Shown here: positions 1 through 6,988 of the stretch, in pieces | Layout of the letters: each line of letters begins with the position of its first letter | Position numbering within the stretch: the first letter of the stretch is position 1 | NCBI GenBank assembly: GCA_003712125.1 | Contig: RHLF01000002.1 | Location: forward strand, 558,001-622,000 | From: Allomuricauda sp. | Lineage (GTDB): Bacteria > Bacteroidota > Bacteroidia > Flavobacteriales > Flavobacteriaceae | Reading direction: 5' to 3' | Length of the DNA: 64,000 bases | Program-made: the position numbers and the translations under genes | Notes under the pieces: generated by a model | What the model saw: only the letters and a program-made list of their open reading frames with translations | Told to the model about the DNA's origin: nothing | Databases searched by the model: none

Positions 1-1
1 G

Positions 2-136
2 CTATTCGCAAAAGAAGTGAAAAAAGCAGTTTCAAGACTACTGCCTAGTGAAATCGAAGAACTTAAGATTTGGATAATGCAGTTCATCAATGACAAACCT
101 GAACTGCAGCAAAGTCTGATTTATCTTAAAGCATAG
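2..136 (+). CDS. C-terminal fragment of an unidentified protein (5' end outside window)
   Basis: An open frame runs from the window edge to a TAG at 134-136, giving 44 codons (LFAKEVKKAVSRLLPSEIEE, then a segment ending SLIYLKA). The composition is amphipathic and helical and looks like a normal protein tail, but it is too short to assign a family. It is followed within five bases by a strong hairpin with a T tract, as expected for the end of a real gene. It converges on oxyR. Function unknown. Confidence 0.55.
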   Translation, partial: LFAKEVKKAVSRLLPSEIEELKIWIMQFINDKPELQQSLIYLKA

Positions 137-138
137 AC

Positions 139-166
139 AAAACCGCCCAAGGGCGGTTTTTTATTT
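139..166 (+). terminator. Rho-independent terminator
   Basis: An 8-bp stem (AACCGCCC at 141-148 pairing with GGGCGGTT at 151-158) has a 2-base loop and is followed by a T-rich tract. It ends the gene finishing at 136. The T tract overlaps the last codons of the convergent oxyR gene. The A-rich 5' flank means it may also act weakly in the opposite direction. Confidence 0.85.
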
Positions 167-1102
167 TGAATTCAGGGGACTAATGATCTCTACGTCCTCA
201 AAAGCGATGGCCCCGCGTACAATACCTGATATCACCTCCTTTATGGCCTCAGTAATTTGAATTTTAAGTTCGCTCTTGTGATATATAATGCTGATCTCCC
301 TTGCAGGAGGTGGCTTTTTAAAGTGTTTAAGATGGGTTCTCTTTTTCTCATCAAGCTCTAGGGTATTCAAATAAGGAAGCAGGGTCATTCCCATACCTTC
401 GTTCGATAAATTCACCAAGGTTTCGAAGCTGCCGCTTTCAATCTGAAAATGGTCTCCTTGTGCCTTTTTTGGTGATTTACACAAATTGATGACCCCGTCT
501 CGGAAACAATGTCCATCCTGTAGCAACAAAACATCTTCTATATGCAAATCTTCAACGGATAGTTCCGATTTTACGGCCAGTCTGTGATTGCCGGGCACAT
601 AGCCAACAAAGGGTTCGTAATACAGCGGTCGTTCTTTAAGAAACTCAATTTCTAATGGAGTTGCAGCTATGGCAGCATCCAGATGACCATCTTGCAAGTT
701 CCGAATCATCGTATTGGTTGACTGTTCCCTGATAATAAGGTTGACTTTCGGATACCTTTTGACAAAGGTTGGTAAAAACATGGGCAGCAAGGTGGGCATT
801 ACCGTAGGAATGATGCCCAAGGTAAAGTCACCGCCTATAAATCCTTTGTCTTGATCAACAATGTCTTTGATGCGTTCCGCTTCGGCGACAATGTTTTTGG
901 CTTGGGCCACGATTTTTTTGCCTACTTCGGTAATGGCAATGGGTTTTTTACCACGGTCAAAAATCAGAACGTCCAATTCGTCTTCTAGCTTTTGTACCTG
1001 CATAGATAGGGTAGGTTGGGTAACAAAGCTCTTTTCTGCAGCGAGAGTGAAGTTGCGATATTCGGCAACGGCTAATACATACTGCAATTGGGTGATGGTC
1101 AT
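161..1102 (-). CDS. oxyR: Hydrogen-peroxide-inducible transcriptional activator OxyR
   Basis: This is a 313-aa LysR-type regulator with an N-terminal winged helix-turn-helix (about residues 1-60: TLAAEKSFVTQPTLSMQVQK) and a substrate-binding-type effector domain. The decisive feature is the peroxide-sensing pair: Cys199 in DGHCFRD and Cys208 in NLCK, with the same spacing and numbering as E. coli OxyR. In that family, H2O2 oxidises the pair to a disulfide and converts the protein to an activator of catalase and alkyl-hydroperoxide reductase genes. Length is normal. No antioxidant gene is adjacent, so it probably acts in trans. The gene is monocistronic, convergent with the fragment at 2-136, and its 3' end runs into that gene's terminator. 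Confidence 0.93.
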   Translation of the reverse strand: MTITQLQYVLAVAEYRNFTLAAEKSFVTQPTLSMQVQKLEDELDVLIFDRGKKPIAITEVGKKIVAQAKNIVAEAERIKDIVDQDKGFIGGDFTLGIIPTVMPTLLPMFLPTFVKRYPKVNLIIREQSTNTMIRNLQDGHLDAAIAATPLEIEFLKERPLYYEPFVGYVPGNHRLAVKSELSVEDLHIEDVLLLQDGHCFRDGVINLCKSPKKAQGDHFQIESGSFETLVNLSNEGMGMTLLPYLNTLELDEKKRTHLKHFKKPPPAREISIIYHKSELKIQITEAIKEVISGIVRGAIAFEDVEIISPLNSK

Positions 1103-1180
1103 TTGGTAGAATTTTGCCTAAAAATACAAAAGCATCAGAATACTCTATCAAGATAAATATATTAATCAGTAAATCTTATA

Positions 1181-1209
1181 TAAAAAAACCCTTGGATTTT
1201 CCAAGGGTT
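1181..1209 (-). terminator. Rho-independent terminator of the DUF2141 gene
   Basis: A 9-bp stem (AACCCTTGG at 1187-1195 with CCAAGGGTT at 1201-1209) and 5-base loop is followed on the minus strand by a run of seven Ts (A tract at 1182-1188). It lies about 45 bp after the stop of the DUF2141 gene and insulates oxyR from it. Confidence 0.85.
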
Positions 1210-1255
1210 GGCATTTTGACTGCTCTTTTTCCAATAATGTGTTGCTATAAGACGT

Positions 1256-1672
1256 CTAGAATCGAATCGTAAAGTCTAAATTTTCTGAATCGACGTCAAA
1301 TTTTGCTGCTTCAAAAGTTGGTGGCCCCATGCTCATATCGTTGCCGCTCATGCCATAACTTTCTTTGGGCATGCCATTGGCCTCAAAATCCATTTGTTTA
1401 TTGTCGTTCGCATCGTGTAACGCCATGATGGCATACGTTCCCGCAGGAACATTTTTGAACGTAAATTCAACTTTACCATCTTTGATTTCACTTTCTAGAT
1501 TTTGAATACCAGGACCTCTCATAAAAGTTTCTGCGGTGTGTAGGCCAAGTAATACCTTACCTTCATCACTGGTGACATTATCGATGGTGACCGTTATGGT
1601 TACTTCGTCACTTTGTGCCGTCAATGTAGAAAGGCTAAAGGCAATTGCTAAAATTGATACTGCTAGTTTCAT
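1256..1672 (-). CDS. DUF2141 domain-containing exported protein
   Basis: A 138-aa protein with a Sec signal peptide (residues 1-19, ending LTAQ) followed by one DUF2141 beta-sandwich. The family hallmarks are visible: an opening segment DEGKVLLGLH, then VPAGTYAIMALHDANDNKQMD, then a final strand ending FTIRF. The HDxNxNxxMD segment recalls a calcium- or metal-binding loop, but the family's role is not established. It is probably periplasmic or surface-exposed. It is a single gene with its own terminator. Confidence 0.85.
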   Translation of the reverse strand: MKLAVSILAIAFSLSTLTAQSDEVTITVTIDNVTSDEGKVLLGLHTAETFMRGPGIQNLESEIKDGKVEFTFKNVPAGTYAIMALHDANDNKQMDFEANGMPKESYGMSGNDMSMGPPTFEAAKFDVDSENLDFTIRF

Positions 1673-1772
1673 TTCTTTTGTTTTTGATTGTTAATGATGC
1701 GACAAATTTTAGGCTTTAGGATGTGTCCTTCAACTTCTGATTACCGAATTGTTGATTTTTAGGAATGAATTG

Positions 1773-2243
1773 TTAGCAATCAAGAGGCAATAGCATTTGT
1801 ATGTTGCAGCGATCATAGGGGGTCTCAATGGCTTCAATTTCTTGGAACCCCAGTTTCCGGTAGAGGCGAATGGCAGGTTCCAAAATTGTGTTGCTTTCCA
1901 AAAAAATAGTAGTGGCACCAAGTTCCTTGGCCTTGGCAATAATGTGTTGCCCGAGCAAAAACCCGACACCCTTACCATGGGCCTGTGGAGATACCCCCAT
2001 TTTTGCCAATTCATAATCATAGGGCCCTGACTTCATCTTTACCAGGGCGCAAGCACCGGCAGGCTCCCCATTTAATAAGGCAATGGCGATATAGCCCCCG
2101 GGATCGATAATGTTTTCTTGCGGATGGTCAAGATAATAATGGTCCATGGCCTCCATTCTGAAATATTTTTCGACCCACCATTCATTTAATGATTTGAAGG
2201 CTTTACGGTAGGCAGGGGTATAGGGTACTACTTCAACTTTCAT
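1773..2243 (-). CDS. GNAT family N-acetyltransferase
   Basis: A 156-aa single-domain GNAT acyl-CoA-dependent acetyltransferase. The acetyl-CoA pyrophosphate-binding motif A is clear (VSPQAHGKGVGFLLGQHII, Q/RxxGxG/A type), preceded by the beta4 strand and followed by LGATTIFLESN and the motif-B segment RLYRKLGFQEIE. Substrate cannot be told from sequence. The gene stands alone between the DUF2141 gene and the divergent PorP/SprF gene. Confidence 0.85.
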   Translation of the reverse strand: MKVEVVPYTPAYRKAFKSLNEWWVEKYFRMEAMDHYYLDHPQENIIDPGGYIAIALLNGEPAGACALVKMKSGPYDYELAKMGVSPQAHGKGVGFLLGQHIIAKAKELGATTIFLESNTILEPAIRLYRKLGFQEIEAIETPYDRCNIQMLLPLDC

Positions 2244-2455
2244 TGCTATTGTGCGAAATGACTTTCAAGAATTATGTCGTTCATCGAAAAAATTGGTATT
2301 TCAACTATGTTTTGTGTAATATTACATAGCCCAAATTCAAACTTAGCCGCTTGGCCAACGCTATGGTACTCCCTTAATTTTTTATAGGTTGTCCATTGTT
2401 TTCCAAGTATTGGTAAGCCTGCATTTGTGCGAACTAACAACAAAATGCTTAGCTT

Positions 2456-4159
2456 ATGGTACTCAGAACTACATTTGCTTTTAAGCCGTTATACCCTAAA
2501 ATTACTGTTTATTTAGCGCTTACCCTTGCCCTGGTCGGTATATCCGCATCAGGACAGGAACAGGAACAGCAGCAAAACCCCTATGTTGCCTATAATGTGC
2601 CTTTTCAGAACCTACTCAAATTCAATCGGTTTTTGATTAATCCCACATTTTCAGCTGTTAGGGAAGACAAGACCTATCTCAATTTTTTTCACCGTAGCCA
2701 AGGTTCGCAATTCGAAGACAACGATCAAAATTACTTTTTGAGCTATAGTGCACGGTTGAATGACCGAACAGGTTTGGGATTAAGTCTGTACAATCAACAA
2801 TCAGGTATTATATCCAATATTGGGGTAATGGCCAATTATGCCTACGGGGTTCGCTTGGGTGCGAAAAGTGACTTGAGCTTTGGGTTCAATTTGCCGTATT
2901 ACCGCAGTAGTTTTGATGCCAGTAGGGCAGTGGCCCAATCGGAAGACCCACTTTTAGACGGCTTGACCGACACCTCTATTATCACCTTTCAGCCGGGTGT
3001 CAACCTATCGCTGGGAAGCTTCGATTTTGGTGTTTTTGCCCAAAACTTGTTTGATTATGATATCAAAAGTGGTCAAACCCTGACCGAATTCAATCAAAAG
3101 ACCTTTTCTGGGCATTTGCAATATGCCCATGAATTCAAAAACGCCGGGGGCATTTTTGAAGATGGTCGGTTGATGCCTTTGGCACGCGCCCGGGTCGAGG
3201 GCAATAGAGATCCCATATTTGGTGGCGGCCTAATTCTTGATTTGCCCAAGTTGGGCTGGATTCAAGGGGGGTATGATCAATTTTATGGTGCCTCGGCAGG
3301 AACCGGATTTAATCTGAACAAACGTTTGTCTTTTGGTTACAATTTTGAAAAAAGCCTAAATAATTCACTCAATAACCTCGGAGTAACCCATGAAATTTCA
3401 TTGGCCTACTCCTTCGTCCCAAATCTTACCAAAAATTTATTTGCTGCCGATGAGGAGCAAATCAAATCAAAAAAGAAGGAAGCCTTGGTTGAAAATCTGG
3501 TGAGAGCCAAGGAAATAGCGCCCCAAAGAGCGTCGATAGATGTTGAGCTCGAAAAATTGAAGGCCCAACAGCAGATGAATCTGGCCCTAATTGATGAGCT
3601 CATTTTTAAGTTGGATTCCATTGAGACCCACCAACAACGCGACCTTGAGAAGCGCTTTGAAATGACAATGAGACTTATCAAGCGCAATCGAAAAAATGAG
3701 AGTCCGGTTGACGAATCTAAGGCTGCGAAATTGTTTTTTGCCAAGAATTCACAATTGGCTGTGGCAGAAGACGCAAAGCCCGCTGTTGAACTAGTATCAA
3801 CCGAGCCCGAACGCAAAAAAGGGGTATTTGTGGGTGGTGCCTTTAAACCGATTGAAAAGTTCATAACCCTTGAAGGTATTGGTAAAGGGCATTATTTGGT
3901 GGCCAATGTATACAGCAATGAAAAGTATATGAATCTCTTCATTGATAAATTAAAGAAAGACGGGCATAAACCACAACACTTCAAGAACCCAGAAAATGGG
4001 TTGAACTATGTATACCTCAAGCGTTTCAGTGAAGATGAAGCTGCGCGTACAGCCTTCGATATGTATAAGCGAGGCGTTTATACCGAAGATCTTTGGATCA
4101 TGCATGTTGATAATCCGAAATACCTAAAGTTTGCCGAAACGCATTTTGAAGACGAATAA
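2456..4159 (+). CDS. PorP/SprF family type IX secretion-associated outer-membrane protein with SPOR-like C-terminus
   Basis: A 567-aa protein with a signal peptide (about residues 12-33) and a PorP/SprF beta-barrel at about 35-330. The barrel is recognised by the N-terminal PYVAYNVPFQNLLKFNRFLI-type start, a loop of the INPTFSA kind and repeating glycine/aromatic strands. PorP/SprF proteins help secrete or anchor substrates of the type IX secretion system. After the barrel comes a charged, probably coiled-coil linker (about 335-410) and then a SPOR-like module (about 472-560: GHYLVANVYS, YVYLKRF, EDLWIMHV). Typical family members are about 300 aa, so this is a long form. No giant CTD-bearing adhesin lies next to it. 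Two tandem terminators follow. Confidence 0.85.
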   Translation: MVLRTTFAFKPLYPKITVYLALTLALVGISASGQEQEQQQNPYVAYNVPFQNLLKFNRFLINPTFSAVREDKTYLNFFHRSQGSQFEDNDQNYFLSYSARLNDRTGLGLSLYNQQSGIISNIGVMANYAYGVRLGAKSDLSFGFNLPYYRSSFDASRAVAQSEDPLLDGLTDTSIITFQPGVNLSLGSFDFGVFAQNLFDYDIKSGQTLTEFNQKTFSGHLQYAHEFKNAGGIFEDGRLMPLARARVEGNRDPIFGGGLILDLPKLGWIQGGYDQFYGASAGTGFNLNKRLSFGYNFEKSLNNSLNNLGVTHEISLAYSFVPNLTKNLFAADEEQIKSKKKEALVENLVRAKEIAPQRASIDVELEKLKAQQQMNLALIDELIFKLDSIETHQQRDLEKRFEMTMRLIKRNRKNESPVDESKAAKLFFAKNSQLAVAEDAKPAVELVSTEPERKKGVFVGGAFKPIEKFITLEGIGKGHYLVANVYSNEKYMNLFIDKLKKDGHKPQHFKNPENGLNYVYLKRFSEDEAARTAFDMYKRGVYTEDLWIMHVDNPKYLKFAETHFEDE

Positions 4160-4169
4160 ACTTTTAATC

Positions 4170-4197
4170 GCTCCCACCCCATGGGAGCTGATTTTTT
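4170..4197 (+). terminator. First of two tandem terminators after the PorP/SprF gene
   Basis: Stem GCTCCCA (4170-4176) with TGGGAGC (4182-4188), a 5-base loop, then TGATTTTTTG. It lies 11 bp after the stop codon. Confidence 0.75.
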
Positions 4198-4198
4198 G

Positions 4199-4230
4199 AA
4201 ATGACCCTTGCCCCAGGGTCATTTCTTTTT
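4199..4230 (+). terminator. Second tandem terminator
   Basis: A 10-bp perfect stem AAATGACCCT (4199-4208) with AGGGTCATTT (4215-4224) and a 6-base loop, followed by CTTTTT. The T tract touches the stop codon of the convergent small membrane protein at 4229. With the previous hairpin it makes a double stop between convergent genes. Confidence 0.85.
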
Positions 4231-4609
4231 AGGAATGGGTAGGTAAGGTATTTCTTTTACCCACAATCTCTACAATCCAATAGATCAGTTGGCCAATACC
4301 GCTAAAAAAGAAGAATAGCAATATCCAAACAATGAGCAGGTTGTTTCCCTTTAGATTAGGATTTTGCACCGCATGTACGATATAAAAGATCAAGCTGCCC
4401 AAACATACTACCACGACGAAGGCAATGAAGGCCATAAACCACGCGATATTGCCTAGAATCATTGAAGCTGAGGCATCTCCAGTCGCTTCTGCCGCCTCAA
4501 TATCTGTTACCAGATTGATTACAAAATAAATGTAGCCTACTATTGAAAAAATACCGATGATTATGGGAGCCAAGGCAAAAAAAGCTTGCCAAAATTTGTT
4601 ATGTAACAT
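4229..4609 (-). CDS. Small integral membrane protein (PLDc_N-like)
   Basis: A 126-aa protein with three hydrophobic segments: about residues 11-33, 52-77 and 90-115. The last one, WILLFFFFSGIGQLIYWIVEI, resembles the two-helix phospholipase D/nuclease N-terminal (PLDc_N) membrane module found in many short Bacteroidota proteins. There is no catalytic motif. It starts 12 bp after the PaiB-like gene and is probably co-transcribed with it. Function unknown. Confidence 0.7.
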   Translation of the reverse strand: MLHNKFWQAFFALAPIIIGIFSIVGYIYFVINLVTDIEAAEATGDASASMILGNIAWFMAFIAFVVVVCLGSLIFYIVHAVQNPNLKGNNLLIVWILLFFFFSGIGQLIYWIVEIVGKRNTLPTHS

Positions 4610-4621
4610 AAGGTGTTGGTT

Positions 4622-5221
4622 TTAGTTGTTATTTGAATGTTTCTTAATCTGTCTCGCAATTTCGGATTCTGTTACACCGCGTTCTTTTAAATTTTTTATG
4701 ATGGCGGCATGATCGTCTTGGCGTGTCTGGCTCAATTTATAAGCGGCTTGAATATCAGAAATCTCAATTTGGAAACCAACCACCCCCTTTACTTGCCGTA
4801 AGGTTTTGGGAGACATGTTGGCTAGGGAAACAGGGTTTTCAGATCTTGTCTCGTATTTGTTCACCAAGCGATGCAGTGACTGCATCGTACTTTCTTCATC
4901 CAATATGCTAAGCTTTCCATACACATGAACGGCAATATAATCCCAAGTTGGTACTTCCTCTTCTTGGTACCATGAAGAAGAAACATAGGCATGTGGACCA
5001 TTAAATATGCAGAGTATTTGGGTCTGATCGGAGAAACTGCGCCACTGTGGATTGGCTTTGGCGATATGACCTTCCAGTATATTTTCTTCCAGCTCCAACG
5101 GGATATGTGTAGCCCAAGGTTTGCCATCAACTTGATTGACCAAGATTCCAAAAGAGTTTTCTTTGATAAATTCCTTGACCTCGTCTAGGTTTTCGTTTTT
5201 ATAATAATGCGGAATGTACAT
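4622..5221 (-). CDS. FMN-binding PaiB-family protein
   Basis: A 199-aa protein of the PaiB/FMN-binding negative regulator family, a split-barrel flavoprotein fold. Diagnostic segments are MYIPHYY at the start, an ATHIPL strand, GHIAKANPQW, and the block GPHAYVSSSWY followed by VPTWDYIAVHVYG. In Bacillus, PaiB is linked to repression of sporulation and protease genes. In Bacteroidota the role is not established and it may simply be an FMN-dependent oxidoreductase-like protein. Its start codon lies only 5 bp after the truncated DUF6090 relic, so the 5' region of this gene was probably rearranged. Confidence 0.85.
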   Translation of the reverse strand: MYIPHYYKNENLDEVKEFIKENSFGILVNQVDGKPWATHIPLELEENILEGHIAKANPQWRSFSDQTQILCIFNGPHAYVSSSWYQEEEVPTWDYIAVHVYGKLSILDEESTMQSLHRLVNKYETRSENPVSLANMSPKTLRQVKGVVGFQIEISDIQAAYKLSQTRQDDHAAIIKNLKERGVTESEIARQIKKHSNNN

Positions 5222-5226
5222 TGGCC

Positions 5227-5295
5227 TTAAAGGTATTTACCGATTTGATTTTGGTTAATTAGTGAGTTGCGAATATGACCGAAGAATTTGATTAT
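5227..5295 (-). pseudogene. Relic of a third DUF6090 gene (N-terminal 22 codons only)
   Basis: Reading the minus strand from 5295 gives ATA followed by codons for IKFFGHIRNSLINQNQIGKY and L, then TAA at 5227-5229. This matches the first 23 residues of the two intact DUF6090 proteins just upstream (MIKFFRHIRQSLINQNQMGK and onward) at most positions. The ATG has become ATA and the frame breaks off just before the conserved membrane helix. The relic abuts the PaiB start. The simplest explanation is deletion of a third tandem copy. It is too short to be a functional DUF6090 protein. Confidence 0.8.
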
Positions 5296-5300
5296 AAATT

Positions 5301-6086
5301 TCAACGCTTAAGTTCTTCGTCTATCAGTTTGATTATATTCTGAGCTTTCTTAATTAGGTCTTCAGTTTCGTAATTTGAAATATCGCACATAGAAGCTCTT
5401 CGGCTTAATAAATTTAAAAACTGTTTATTATTGAGCAATGAGACATAGTCACTTGTTACTGCGGGATTATCTGGCATAATTTGAAGGTTCATTTTCCTAA
5501 AACGCACTCCAAGTGTGGTATACTGCTTCACTAAATCATTCCAAGACAGGAAATTTGCCAAAATTTCTGAGTATGGTCCTATATATACATTTAGGTGGGA
5601 AACTTCGTCTTCAATCATGTCGGCAACATTTCCGGGCCATGCTATAAGCTCGTTCTTTAAGCTTTCGTTTGATATAAGATTTATTTTTCCTGAGGTCAAT
5701 AAAACATTTAAAGATCCAGCTTCATTGTTAAACGTTGGCGCAGACAATGTTCTACTAAATAAGCTATCTAAGTAGGTACTTGGATATTTGTCTATTTCAT
5801 TTGGATTGATGGCAATGATTTTCTTCGATACTTCAATAATATCGTTGCGAATGTTATTTAACCCCTGAAATTCATTGATAGCGCTATTATAATCTTCCTT
5901 TAAATTATGAAGGATTATTTTTTCTTCATTTCGTTGTATGCGATTTTCATTCCAATTATTGATTTGTAGCGCGATTAAAATTCCTATCACAACTAGAAGT
6001 ATTTCACCAATGGCATATTTCAGGTATTTACCCATTTGATTTTGATTAATAAGCGATTGCCGTATATGGCGGAAGAATTTAATCAT
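5301..6086 (-). CDS. DUF6090 family membrane protein (second tandem copy)
   Basis: A 261-aa protein with the DUF6090 signature N-terminus: MIKFFRHIRQSLINQNQMGK, then a single transmembrane helix (about residues 25-43) ending in LQINNWNE. The remaining 215 residues are a polar, helical domain without recognisable motifs, presumably extracytoplasmic. The first 47 residues differ from the upstream paralogue at one position, while the rest is strongly diverged. Its start overlaps the upstream gene's stop by 8 bases (ATGATTAA), which suggests translational coupling. DUF6090 proteins are common in Flavobacteriia and have no assigned function. Confidence 0.85.
   Translation of the reverse strand: MIKFFRHIRQSLINQNQMGKYLKYAIGEILLVVIGILIALQINNWNENRIQRNEEKIILHNLKEDYNSAINEFQGLNNIRNDIIEVSKKIIAINPNEIDKYPSTYLDSLFSRTLSAPTFNNEAGSLNVLLTSGKINLISNESLKNELIAWPGNVADMIEDEVSHLNVYIGPYSEILANFLSWNDLVKQYTTLGVRFRKMNLQIMPDNPAVTSDYVSLLNNKQFLNLLSRRASMCDISNYETEDLIKKAQNIIKLIDEELKR
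5946..6086 (-). repeat. Conserved 5' block of DUF6090 genes, copy 2
   Basis: This roughly 140-bp segment encodes the first 47 residues and closely matches 6673-6813 at nucleotide level. A 69-bp portion is present a third time at 5227-5295. It could mediate unequal crossing-over. Confidence 0.7.
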
Positions 6087-6813
6087 TTACATCATTTAAA
6101 AATTTTTCTACCTCCACCTTTAATTCCGATAATTGCCTAATGAATTTGCTTGTTGTCGGCATGTAGTTATCACCATTATATAATTGCTGATAGCCATAAA
6201 TTACCTTATTTCTATAGTCGTCCCCATTAAGAAAGTAATCCTGTAGTTCCTTACTACTATTATCTTTCGTAATTGTTTTACTTATCCATTCTGGATACCA
6301 ATTATAATTATCTCTTACATATTTTGAATGTTCTATGACGATATCATTAAAATTATCTTCTCTACTCATCAGTTCCACTTCTAAAAGATTATATACGTTT
6401 ATGGCTTTTAAAGCTAAACTGTCTTTAGTGGCCAGCTCTTTTAATTGATTTACACCAGATTTATTTAAAGTAGTTTCCCATCCGCCACCTAATAACCTAG
6501 AAAGGCCTTGGTCTAAGAGATCTGGGGTTATAGAGTCCTTTATAACCTTTTCAAAAATAGGTTTCCTCTTCATAAAGAAGGCCTCAAGTTTATTTAAGTC
6601 TTCAAGGTCATTTTTAATATCAGCATTTACAGATTTGTAAATGCTAACTAATTTTTTGTTACTGTTCAGTTTTTCATTCCAATTATTGATTTGCAGGGCT
6701 ATTAAAATTCCAATGACTACCAGTAATATTTCACCAATAGCGTATTTCAAGTATTTACCCATTTGATTTTGATTAATTAATGATTGGCGAATTTTCCGAA
6801 AGAATTTAATCAT
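6079..6813 (-). CDS. DUF6090 family membrane protein (first tandem copy)
   Basis: A 244-aa paralogue of the following gene: an almost identical N-terminal 47 residues with one membrane helix, then a diverged helical C-terminal domain rich in Lys, Asp and Asn. It overlaps the preceding 41-aa ORF and the following paralogue by the same 8-base ATGATTAA junction. The conserved membrane segment attached to variable ectodomains suggests a shared membrane partner and different ligands. That is inference, as the family has no known activity. Confidence 0.85.
   Translation of the reverse strand: MIKFFRKIRQSLINQNQMGKYLKYAIGEILLVVIGILIALQINNWNEKLNSNKKLVSIYKSVNADIKNDLEDLNKLEAFFMKRKPIFEKVIKDSITPDLLDQGLSRLLGGGWETTLNKSGVNQLKELATKDSLALKAINVYNLLEVELMSREDNFNDIVIEHSKYVRDNYNWYPEWISKTITKDNSSKELQDYFLNGDDYRNKVIYGYQQLYNGDNYMPTTSKFIRQLSELKVEVEKFLNDVND
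6673..6813 (-). repeat. Conserved 5' block of DUF6090 genes, copy 1
   Basis: Partner of the block at 5946-6086. Both encode a start-to-INNWNE segment that differs by a single residue. Confidence 0.7.
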
Positions 6814-6931
6814 TGGTGTTGGCTTGATCTTTGTCTTCTTTTTTCATTTTTCGATACCGTGAATACAAACGTAGGCCCAATCGGGCAAAAAGGATAATGG
6901 CTACAAGGGTAATGATGTCTATCGTATTCAT
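6806..6931 (-). CDS. 41-aa single-pass membrane peptide preceding the DUF6090 genes
   Basis: An ATG at 6931-6929 opens a 41-codon frame that ends TAA at 6808-6806. It starts MNTIDIITLVAIILFARLGL and ends in a Lys/Asp-rich tail. Residues 4-17 form one hydrophobic helix, followed by a basic stretch (RLYSRYRKMKK), so the N-terminus would face out. Support comes from its position: its stop overlaps the first DUF6090 start by ATGATTAA, exactly as at the junction between the two DUF6090 genes. It could be a leader peptide for translational coupling or a small partner protein. Confidence 0.65.
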   Translation of the reverse strand: MNTIDIITLVAIILFARLGLRLYSRYRKMKKEDKDQANTND

Positions 6932-6988
6932 TTTGAAACCAACCTAATTCATAGTTACTTTTGCAAGACGCTTAAATGCAATGCGTTA

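Noticed and set aside
2246-2443. 65-codon minus-strand frame between the GNAT and PorP/SprF genes
   Set aside because: It starts with TTG, has no recognisable domain, membrane helix or signal, and occupies the divergent promoter region.
3406-3864. 152-codon antisense frame inside the PorP/SprF gene
   Set aside because: Ser/Phe-rich composition typical of a reverse-frame shadow over Lys/Glu codons of the linker; no domain.
5227-5295. Reading the DUF6090 relic as a leader peptide of the PaiB-like gene
   Set aside because: Its first codon is ATA, with no alternative start in the block, and its sequence is explained by homology to the upstream DUF6090 genes.
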